Source: Fistularia commersonii
Lineage: Eukaryota; Chordata; Actinopteri; Syngnathiformes; Fistulariidae
Direction: 5' to 3'
Assembly (NCBI GenBank): GCA_037954325.1
Contig: JBBMNZ010000034.1
Span: 7,273,501 to 7,337,500, forward strand
DNA: 64,000 bases
Shown piece after piece: positions 1 to 9,900 of the stretch (positions are counted from its first letter, which is position 1; every line of letters starts with the position of its first letter). Below the pieces are notes generated by a model. It made no database searches. It was not told the origin of the DNA and worked only from the letters and a program-made list of their open reading frames with translations. The position numbers and the translations under genes are program-made.

Positions 1-610
1 CACTCATGTTTAGGTTTTTATGCAAAGGTAAATTTAGATCATGTTTTGATACTGTCTCATCAGGAAACGCTACCATCTGGGCATCCAGAACAACAATGAC
101 TATCATTATCAGATAATATTTAGATTAATTTCTCTCAGACACACTTTCATGTAATTGACCCTGACACCCAGTTTAAATGCACTCCAGTGTTTTGGTCTGA
201 CGTAACAACAATGGAAAGAAAACTGTCGTCAGCCAACTCTTCATGAATGCTGTCATAACATGCTCACATGCAAGGACACACCTATCCCAATTTTGGTAAA
301 CATTCCAGCTTCAATATTGCTTTTAAACCTTACACGCATCGTTCGCCTAAATGATTGTGAGATGCAGACGTCATCTGTATGACATCAGGTGTGTTGCTGG
401 TTTCTCTGACTTGGATGTTTAGCCTCTCTGATGGAGTGGAGCTTCAAATTATTTGAGCTGGAGGGCTCGGGCTATTTTGAGTAAATACTCTAAGTTTCAG
501 TTTCAATTCTCAGAATCCTTCTTCTGCCGTAAATGTTAATGACTTGCTGCTGTCTGTAAAAAAAAACAACAAAGGAAAGCACAAATGAATGTGGATTAAA
601 GTACATTCAT
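1..610 (+). pseudogene. Remnant of a duplicated samhd1 (one exon plus 3' flank)
   Basis: Bases 35-110 align with the end of samhd1 intron 8 and the start of exon 9 (about 7197-7262): the intron end, the acceptor AG and codons for a YHLGIQNN-like peptide are all recognisable. About 10 bases later the sequence matches the samhd1 3' end and flank: 115-190 resembles 11950-12030, 270-335 resembles 12050-12112, and 560-600 resembles 12580-12640. The order is the same but exons 10-16 are absent. No open frame survives. The simplest reading is a tandem samhd1 copy that lost its middle; more of it may lie left of this window. The alignment was made by eye. Confidence 0.72.
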
Positions 611-720
611 GTACACTCAGGAAGGAGGCCTAGAAGAGGTTTATGGATAGACAGAAAGAGATTAGTTGAAGTTAGTTGGTTTGAGAAGAGAGGATACAGA
701 GGAGAGGGTTGGATGCAGAT
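600..720 (+). mobile_element. LINE reverse-transcriptase 3' fragment
   Basis: The stretch around 625-705 (AGGAGGCCTAGAAGAGG, then GTTTATGGATAGACAG, then GTTAGTTGGTTTGAGAAG) matches the very common fish LINE segment that encodes the tail of the reverse-transcriptase ORF. The same stretch recurs at 49590-49660 in this window. It is short and degenerate. Confidence 0.5.
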
Positions 721-1152
721 CTGTGTCTGTCCGTCAACGTCACACAACCGGGCAAACTCTAGAGTGCATCGATAGTCATTATGTCTCTGAATTCTATGGA
801 TTATAGAAGTATTGTGTAATGACAGAAAATACCAACTTCAGAGGCCAAACCTGGAAAACTAATCCAACGCCACTATTCCATTGATTTGGTCAAACAATTT
901 GCAATAATCCTGTAATGAGTCCATTTTGAAACTGTATTGAAAAAAATACGATTAATCACTCAGATACTAAAACATTATTATCTATTTTAAAGCAATAAAT
1001 TATTTAAAATCCTTGTAAAAGATCAGCTGAAGAAGCATCTCAGATGAGAGGTGAATTTCTTCCCATCAAGGAGAGAAATTCAAGTCTTGTTGCCATGGAC
1101 AGATTTTGATAAGGATTAACCATGACCTAAATAACTCAGAACATCCATAGGC

Positions 1153-1197
1153 TTTATTTTATTTTATTTTATTTTATTTTATTTTATTTTATTTTAT
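1153..1197. repeat. (ATTTT)n microsatellite
   Basis: About nine perfect ATTTT units sit exactly where the left LTR-like repeat loses similarity to its partner. The outer end of that LTR appears to have been replaced by this tract. Confidence 0.95.
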
Positions 1198-3040
1198 CCT
1201 CTCAGTCCAAGGCTAGGGTCTGGATCTCAGAGCCGATGGTGAATGAGCTCTATTGTATCAGAGGTTAGTTCGTAGCTGCAGGGAGCGGAGAGACACAGGG
1301 CAGAGACTGTGTCTGTTGTTCTTCGAGCAGGACTCCCCTTTATTTGTTACAGCAATTCCACAAAGGAGTAAAAAATAAAAGCATTGAAAAGTGTAATGTT
1401 GCACACAAAACAGATGGTGAAACAGATAGAAATGGAATGTGAAACGGTCACTATCATCTGGACCTTGACAGCATCACTGGGATTGTGGGATTGAAGTGGA
1501 AAAGTACAGTATATTTGTCATGCATGTGGCTCTGAACAACTGATTTAACTCTATCGGCAGACCCGACTCATTTTCCCACACCTGTCTGGACCTGCGCACA
1601 AACACTTCTGCTGTCTGGTTTCTGTGTACATTCGTGTATCGCAGAAAGATCCGGTGGGTTTTGTGAGAAAGTCCTTGAGATTATCAAAGAGTCCCTTAAG
1701 ATCAGGTGGTCTGTTCCACACATAATCTGCGGCTGCAGTGTCATTTACGTGGGTCGAGCATTTAAATTTCTACTATTAATCGTGGTTCAAAAATGTGTGG
1801 AAGTAGTTTTGGCAAAATCATTGTGAAATCTGGTCTTCCCAACTGCATGTAGCATCTTGATTTTTTGATGCTACATGCAGTCGACAAATTAAGATGGTTG
1901 TCTCATCATATCAAGGACATTGTGAAATCAGGTTCATTATTACATTGAAATCTGAAGTTTCAATGTGACATTTCAATGTGACTCATCCACCTCGTCCTCT
2001 GCATGGAGATCTGGGTGCAGTTCCTCTGGCCTCGGCTGCCCCCTGCTGCCATATTTCCTCATCAGTCTCAGCTAGTATAGAACCCTTATTTTGTTCATAG
2101 ACTCTTGCACATTTCCTCCATATCCTTTCACATTCCCTCATGTCATTTTTTTACATCCCTTTTTGTTTGTGATCATTTTCAACTCATTCATGCGATGGTC
2201 AGTGAATGATCCTTTGAGTGGGAACAGTTTGATCCATTCTCCTCCATTTCTCAGAGTTTGTTGATTGCACAATTTACAGAACGGTTCGGTTTCATACGAT
2301 CCACAAATTTTTGCTAATTGTGTCGGACTTTCACCGGGAAGAGGCACGAGTGAAATTGTGACTCCCTCTGATTTATCCACATTATTTCGAATATCAGTCG
2401 ATGTTTTATAAATTATCGGTTTGTTATTTATGTTATTGGTTTTGCTTTGTCCCTTTCCCGTGGTTGTTGGTCTATTGATTTAGGCAAGATACTTGGTACT
2501 CATCTATAACCTGGAGCAACTCTTTAAGGAGTAACTTCTTCTCAGCAGATACGGCAACTCCGACTGATTCCTAAAAGTGTTTGGTGTCAATTTCCACTAA
2601 ACGTGGCCTCTATTGGGCAAAATCTTCCAAGCAACTCTCAGAGGTATCTCACTGTATTTTTTGCAGAGATCACCAAGCCTGGCCACACATTGATCCAATC
2701 CATATAGAATAAGACGCAATGCTTATATTAGCGTTGATGATTCCATTACTGACACCAAATTGTTGAGTACGGTTTTGAGGCAAGGTCGTGGTGGCGACAC
2801 CCGGGAACCATAGCACCGGGCGCACCTCGTCCTCTCAGTCCAAGGCTAGGGTCCGGATAGCGATTCCACAAAGGAGTAAACAATACAAGCATTGAAAAGG
2901 TAATGTTGGACACAAAACAGGTGGTGAAACAGATAGAAATGGCATGTGAAGTAATAACTATCTTCAAGGCCATTGCAGGACTTTGACAGCATCAGTGGGA
3001 TTGTGTCTCATGAGAGAGAAATGGCAAAGTACAGAAATGG
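1198..3040 (-). mobile_element. Degenerate LTR retroelement / endogenous retrovirus remnant
   Basis: Two direct repeats, 1198-1512 and 2829-3037, share long blocks (TCCTCTCAGTCCAAGGCTAG; ATTCCACAAAGGAGTAAA; GGTGAAACAGATAGAAATGG). The right copy begins near 2758 and is flanked on its left by 2740-2758. Read on the minus strand, that 19-mer resembles a tRNA-Leu primer-binding site (TGGTGTCAG...) placed 3 bases after an LTR ending in CA. This fixes the element on the minus strand, with the right copy as 5' LTR. Internal sequence is only about 1.2 kb, so pol and env are missing. Each LTR has its own deletion. It is non-functional; no family could be assigned by eye. Confidence 0.6.
2138..2380 (-). 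pseudogene. Short gag-like ORF fragment inside the LTR remnant
   Basis: This 80-codon frame starts about 360 bases downstream of the presumed primer-binding site, on the strand predicted for the element. It contains a tryptophan-rich stretch ending in PLKGSF that loosely recalls matrix regions of retroviral Gag proteins, and it stops early. In the same frame the next codons read on through one stop into charged sequence. Position and strand suggest a decayed gag; the homology is weak and is my inference. It is broken and not expected to be functional. Confidence 0.3.
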
Positions 3041-3274
3041 AAAAATGTCTCAGACAGAGAAGTGGGAAAGTACAGGGAATCTCAGAAAATAGAATGTGAA
3101 CAGAAAATGATACAACAGTTGAAGCCCTTTTGTCATAAAATGTCATAATTTTCTGTAATATGATTGTTACTGTGTTGTTAGGTCTGTTTCCTGTGTTACT
3201 GTGCATATTAAGCATGGCTAACCCTACAGATAGTCCAACGTAATCCCACCAATAACAGAGAATTATCTAACTAG

Positions 3275-3736
3275 TTTGTTTTGTTTTGTTTTGTTTTGTT
3301 TTGTTTTGTTTTGTTTTGTTTTGTTTTGTTTTGTTTTGTTTTGTTTTGTTTTGTTTTGTTTTGGTTTGGTTTGGTTTGGTTTGTTTTGGTTTGTTTTGGT
3401 TTGTTTTGTTGTGTTTGTTTCTTTTTGTTTCTTTTTGTTTCTTTTTGTTTCTTTTTGTTACTTTTTGTTTTGTTTTGTTTCTTTTTGTTTTGGTTTGTTT
3501 TTTTTTTGTTTTGTTTTGTTTTGTTTTGTTTTGTTTTGTTTTGTTTTGTTTTGTTTTGTTCTGTTCTGTTCTGTTCTGTTTTGTTTTGTTTTGTTTTGTT
3601 TTGTTTTGTTTTGTTTTGTTTTGTTTTGTTTTGTTTTTACTTAGTTTTATTTTATTTTATTTTATTTTATTTTATTTTATTTTATTTTATTTTATTTTAT
3701 TTTATTTTATTTTAGTTTAGTTTAGTTTAGTTTAGT
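3275..3736. repeat. 460-bp compound pentanucleotide tract (TTTTG/TTTGG/CTTTTTGTTT/TTCTG/TTTTA/TTTAG)
   Basis: The tract runs from pure TTTTG units (3275-3362) through TTTGG variants (3362-3400), CTTTTTGTTT decamers (3420-3490), TTTTG again (3505-3635) with TTCTG variants near 3560-3580, then TTTTA (3646-3713) and finally TTTAG. Three long plus-strand frames here are just the low-complexity repeat read in three phases. It ends about 260 bases upstream of the samhd1 start codon. Confidence 0.97.
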
Positions 3737-3815
3737 TGCAGTAGGTGGCGGTAATGCGCCTGCGCGTTGTCTGCCACCTGCCTTCAAAATAACGATTCGA
3801 AGAAGAAGCGCCTGG
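3737..3815 (+). repeat. Fish interspersed repeat with AGAAGAAG end
   Basis: GCAGTAGGTGGCGGTAATGC, followed about 50 bases later by GAAGAAGAAGCGC, resembles a short repeat I recognise from many teleost genomes. The block GTAGGTGGCGG also resembles a CTCF core. Assignment is from memory, with no family name claimed. Confidence 0.4.
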
Positions 3816-3832
3816 TTGCCGGCGTTGCCAAA

Positions 3833-3993
3833 TCGGGCGGGTTTTCGATGTTGAACTGGGCGGGTTTTCAACCTTGATTCGCTGGAAACTGTCAGGCGTG
3901 GCTGGCAATCCTTATAGCCGCTAAATCGGCTCAGGATAGTGGACGTCCGCTTTCCCGGCGGCCGCTGCCACTGACTCCACCGGGCTAGTGAAC
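3833..3993 (+). promoter_or_regulatory. samhd1: samhd1 proximal promoter and 5' leader
   Basis: Two GGGCGGG GC boxes (3835-3841 and 3858-3864) sit in a short direct repeat GGGCGGGTTTTC spaced 23 bases apart. They are GC-rich, Sp1-type sites 130-160 bases before the start codon. No TATA box is visible. The stretch to 3993 is GC-rich and is probably 5' UTR; the exact start site cannot be read. Confidence 0.5.
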
Positions 3994-6900
3994 ATGGCAG
4001 GTCGAAAACGGCCGCTAGGGAAAGTGGGGAGCCGCGACCACGGTCCCCAAACGCCGGAAAAGCGGGTTTCCCCCGCCCAGCTGCTGGTATCTGACTTCGG
4101 GCGATGGGGAGTGGAGGAAACGTGTTGGTACCTCCGGACGGAGGGTCTGGGGGAATGGGAGCAGACGTTCAGAGGTGGGTTTTAGTAGATTTAAAGCTGA
4201 AATGCTCATCTCCCTGCCTGCTCTCCTGTGTCACATCTGCAGGGAACCGGTTTCTCTCTTTACTCTTTAAGTTTCCGTAAAACTTGCGTTTCCAGAGCAA
4301 AGAATAACGGGCGTCGGGCTGAGATATCTAAGCAGTGCAGACCTGGAGGGGATCGGTGTGCAGTAAGTGTGACCAGCCTCACTGAGAGGCACCAAAACTG
4401 TTCACGCATTCATGACACGTTTTCCAACATTCTTAGACGTCATCCTTTGCGTATTTTTTTCGTTTTCGTTTTCGTTTTTTTCGTTTATCTAGATGTTTGG
4501 GAGACCGCCATCGGATCTTGCACAGCTTGGAGAAGCTGTGGCAGATAGAAGCCCACGAAAGCAAGGTAACAACAGCAGTCTCCATTCCCAGTCTAAAGGA
4601 GTGGAGTGCATTGAGGCCTTCCACAAACTTTTTTTTTTTTTTTCGTATGCATTTGCATTTTTCATTTTCATTGTGAAGGTCATATCCAGGATGAGTCCAT
4701 CAGAGAGGCAACGCATGTTGCCATATGTTTCGCACATTCAGAAGGTTGAAAGACCCACAGTGCAGTAGTACTTCTCCTTTTGGCCACAGCAAATCAACTT
4801 TCTCCATCTAATCCTAGCCTCTGTATCTTCTTCTCTCACACCAACTACTTTCATATCCTCTCACTACGCCCATAAATCTTCTCTTTGGTTTTCCTCTAGA
4901 CTTCCTGCCTGGCAGCTCCAATTTCAGCATCCATCTACCAATATATTCATTATCCCTCCTCTGTACATGACCCAACCATCTCAATCTGGCTTCTCTGACC
5001 TTCTCTCCAAAACATCTAACATGAGCCGTTCCTCTGATGGACTCGTTCCTGATCCCATCCATGAGAACCTTAGCATTTTCATTTGACCTCCAGCTCTGGC
5101 CCCTGTCTTTTCATCATTGTAAGTGTTTTAGGCCATACAGCTTTGTTGGTCTCGCCACTGTCTTGTACACCTTTCCTTTCATTCTGGCTATCGCATAGTA
5201 CCCCTGACACTTCTAGGTTGAGGAAAATCGAGAGAGGTGGAGGTATGCTCTGGAAAGGAGAGAAATGAAGGCTAGTCACTGCAAGACAGTACGTGTGTGC
5301 ATGAGAAGAACCAGGGTGGAGCGGTGAGGCTACAGGAAGCTAAAACAAAGAAAGGGAACAAGCGGATCAAGTCCGTTCTCTTGGTTGTTTGATATGATGC
5401 TTCTTTGATTTTACCATTTGCTGTTTGTTTGTACCCTTTAACTTCTTTGATAGATGTGAACCGTCGACAGAGTTGTTGTTATTTCTCATGATTAAATGCT
5501 TGAATATGTCATTTGGTCTTGTTTGGCAACAGGTGTTGAACGATCCCATCCACGGGCATGTAGAGCTGCACCCACTTCTCATCAAGATCATCGACACGCC
5601 TCAGTTCCAGAGACTCAGGAACATCAAGCAGCTGGGAGCCACCTACTTCGTCTTTCCCGGAGCATCTCACAACCGCTTTGAACACAGCATTGGGTACACG
5701 AGTCTATTGTGTATGAAATAAAATTGTTACGATCGGGCGTAACTGTGAACCAGAGCCAAATACTTCGTATGTGCGAACATACTTGGCTCATTAAGGCCAT
5801 TCTCATCCTCATAATTTCAGTCAGGTCACAAGATCCTTAAATAGATGGTGTTTTGAGAGAGACATCCTTTACCCATTCAGTTCTAGGATCACAAGACTGC
5901 CTGTGAAAAAGGAAATGAGATCCATTTGACCTTATTATCTGTTGTTTCATGGAGCTGTAACAAAACGTATTCCTCCTTATCTTCTTGATAGAGTGGGTTA
6001 CCTGGCAGGAGAACTTGCTCAAGCACTGAAAAGCAGGCAGCCAGAACTCAAGATTACTCCCAGAGACGTCCTCTGCGTGCAGATCGCTGGACTCTGCCAT
6101 GATCTTGGTACGTGTTTACCAAAAGTCCAGTTGTCAGAGTGAGGAAGTGCAACTGAAACTGCAAATGTCAAGCCTGATGATTTTTTTTTTTTCCCCTCTA
6201 AAGGACATGGACCGTTTTCCCACATGTTTGATGGCTTGTTTATCCCCAAAGCACGACCGGGAATGAACTGGAAGGTAATTCTTATTTCTGCCGTTCACCC
6301 TTTACCAAAACCTCCAGTACTGGAGATGTGAACGTTCAAATCAGATTTAGGACAAAGCAGCATCTTGTCCTCTAAGCACAAAAAAAAAACAGATAGTGTA
6401 AATGCCCAACTGTACATGAGTTTTTGATCTTTGATATTTGTATTATGTAGATCTATTTTTGGCATTAGATTCCTTATTGGTACAACACCATCGCTACAGT
6501 TGCTTTGTAAAAAAGCCTTAGTTTACTGTGTAAACATCCCTTGCTTTGTAATCCTTAGAGCGTGCTTAGTTATAAGACAACTTTGGTTATGTAAGTTGCG
6601 GTCACAGATTTGGTGACCTTTGTTGATCCTTAGTGATAAGACGAGCACCTTCTGTGTCCTGTCATGTTTCATCACAAAAACCCTGTAATATCTGAGTGAT
6701 GAATGATTATATGCCATTTACAAATTAAAAATGAACACATCATATGACTATAATAAAAATGCATTGCAGCATGAGGATGCCTCTTGCAAAATGTTTGACC
6801 ACTTGGTTGATGTCAATAAACTGGAGTCAGTAATGATGGAGTGCGGTCTGGTGCTGCCTGAGGACCTGGACTTCATCAGGGAACAGATTGCTAGACCTCT

Positions 6901-9900
6901 GAAGACTAATGGTGGCCAGGATCAGGAGGTATCTGTCACCTTGAAAGCACGAGATAACTGTCAGCACCTTATATAGACAAGCAGTACCTGATGCCAATAT
7001 CATGTTTCTTATCTCTACAGTGGCCGTATAAAGGCCGAGCAGAGGACAAGTCTTTCCTCTATGAAATTGTATCCAACAAAAGAAATGGAATTGATGTAGA
7101 CAAGTGGGATTACTTTGCCAGGTTTGTTACTTTCTGTCAAACATGAAGTATTATTCTGGTTTATGTTTTTTTTTTTTTTGTTTGGTTAATTTATACCATG
7201 TTTTGATGCTGGGTCTGCAGAGACTGCTACCATCTGGGAATCCAGAACAATTACGACTATCGCCGCTCCCTAAAGTTTGTCAGGGTGTGTGACGTTGATG
7301 GAGAGAAGCAGATCTGCACCAGGGACAAGGTACTGCTGACGTTATAGCATGAACTTTTTCATTGTCTTGTGAAATGACTATGATTACACATAACTGAATG
7401 TAATGTGAATCTTAAAACAGGAAGTGGGCAATCTGTACAACATGTTCCACACAAGGAACTGTCTCCACAGGACCGCTTATCAGCATAGAGTCGGTAACAT
7501 TATTGAGCTCATGTACGTACCTTCTAGGTCTGATGTATTTTAGCGTTTTTGTTCTCAGAGAATTCAAGAAAATGTTCTCACAAATGATAATATTTTCATT
7601 GTGTTCATGCAGGATCACAGAAGCCTTTTTAAAGGCCGATAAGCAAATCCAGATCGAAGGCTCAGGCGGCAGGATGTTCACACTGTCCTCTGCCATTGAT
7701 GACATGGAGGCCTACACCAAGCTGACAGGTCATTGGCAAAACCCAAATGGTCACCAATAGTTGGTCCATCATATAAGATGTCCAAATGTGAAGTCAGTGA
7801 CTGGTTATCACTAGCTTCATAGTCATGTCGTTGGCTTCAAACATTTTGTCGTCAACACACAGGAACTTCGCTTGGCCAGTGTGCCATCATATAATCTCAA
7901 TTATCTACATACAGATCTGTGTATGACACTAACCATAATATCCGGACTATTGAGCGAGCCTGAAGATAAGCAGCACCGGCGAGCCGATCACTATCTTTGT
8001 CTTCCTCCTGCGCTCAAAAACCATTCAAACCGTCTTCCTCTGTGTCAGAATTGAACAGCCTCAGAATTTCACGGTAATTTCATTTGTCCGATGTGACCAG
8101 GCTAAATGTTTTGGCGGCATGAAGCTCGGTAACCCCCCCCCCCCAAAAAAAAACAAACTTAAATTAGCTGCATCATTGTATAAGCCGCAGTGTTCAAAGC
8201 GTGTGAAAAAAGTAGCGGCTTATAGTTCGGAATTTACGATAGATGAAGTATTAATCAGAGGCGATTGTGATAAATGGTGAGGTGGTGACTACCGTTTTCC
8301 AGAAACTGGTGAAGAGTCTGGGTAGACGGTTCAAGGACAAACTCAGTGGTTGCGGCAGGAAATGATTCAAAGCATTTTTGTATAGATAGGTCAGAGCTCC
8401 AAAGGGAAGCTGAAGTTGTGCTTGCAGTTTTGCCTCTTGCCTCGACTGATTTGGCCTCTACAGTGTTTGAGGTTCCCCTGTCAAAGGTAGAGAAGATAGA
8501 ATTGTTGTTGAACTCGGTTGTTCGGAAATTGCTCGGAGTCCCACGCTGCCTGAGCGTCGTGGTAACCCAAAGGAGGCAGTGCAGCAAGCGCACGCCGCCC
8601 CTCGTCATAGGGATGCTATCGGGGTGTAAGAAAGCCGGTGTGGAGCGAGGCATCGGTTGCAGAAAAGAGGAAGTTGATAGTTGCTGAAATACATAGCCAA
8701 GAGGAGGCAGTAAGACATATTTGAGCAGTGTCGTAAAAAAAGCAAGGACAGTGGATGAATAGGAAGAATGTGGAAAGGAGAACGTTGAAGTGGAGAGAGT
8801 TGTGGAGCATGGAGGCCAATAGAATTAGGTTTATCATAGGGGCTACGTATGATGCGCGACCGTCTCCCCGGAACTTAAAGCAATGGTTGGGCGAGGGCAA
8901 GATTATTCTTAAAATGGGCACAATCACACAGTCTTCGCCATTCCTCAGGCATCTTCTCACTCTCTAAGATCTTGTCGAATAATCTAAATAGGAACTCTCT
9001 GCTGCCTCTCCTAGACACTTTCATACCACCTTCTCGGTTCGATTCACATATTTGGCTTTGGCACAATGTTTTATGCCGGATGCCCTTCCTGACAAAACCC
9101 TCTGCATGCATCCAGGCCGAGGACCTGCTCAGACAGACACTGTCTCGTGCCTTTCTGAGGCTGCCTTTTTAATTCGAACAAAAGGTTCTGTGTGATTTCA
9201 CACACAATGCAGCACCACAATTTCACCTTCCTCATTTGTACATTTGGTTTCATAATCGCCATTAAGACAGAAATCAATGAATGACCTGGAACCTTGGTTT
9301 GGTGAATTGGACCTGCCGTCTCCCCCTGCCTGTTTATCCCGCAGATCATGTGTTTGAAGAAATCCTCAACTCTTCAAAACCAGAGCTGCAAGAGGCGAGA
9401 AACATCCTGCGCAACATTATACATCGCCGCCTCTACAAATGTTTGGGCCAAACTCAGCCAGACAAACCAGTCCCTGTCGACCAGGTGTGTTCTTGTCATA
9501 GCCGACTGACCGTGTAAAAAGTTCACACGCGAACTCATTGTGCTCTTGCGTACTGGACTGATTTTCTGTTGCATTTTTGGATCCTGCCGTACATGAAGCT
9601 CAAAGAATGACACAAACCCTGTCATAGGGGTGCTACAACAGCGCAAAGATATAGGAAATTATCCACCGTTCCCAAATCAGCATGGACAGGATTTACTGAG
9701 ACTGTCATTAATGTTACATGTCACCATTCACTGTGCTCATCAGTCTTTAGGTTTTATTTTTTTTGAATGAAGACAACCAGACAATGATCATGATGAATTT
9801 TAAATCCAAAGGACCACAGTGATTTTCAGGCACGCTGTATTTGCTCTTCTGGTGATCGTTCAGCAACATCTCAGTGACTGCCTGGAAAAGGCTCTTAAAT

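Noticed and set aside
1861..1990. Short repeated motifs (GATGCTACATGCAG; ATTTCAATGTGAC) as possible regulatory hairpins
   Set aside because: They lie inside the decayed LTR element and look like small local duplications; no function could be supported.
3276..3720. Three overlapping 122-144 codon plus-strand frames rich in Phe/Cys/Leu/Val
   Set aside because: They are the TTTTG/TTTTA tract read in three phases, with no real coding signal.
3275..3736. CRISPR-like array
   Set aside because: The repeats are 5-10 bases in direct tandem without spacers, and this is a eukaryotic genome.
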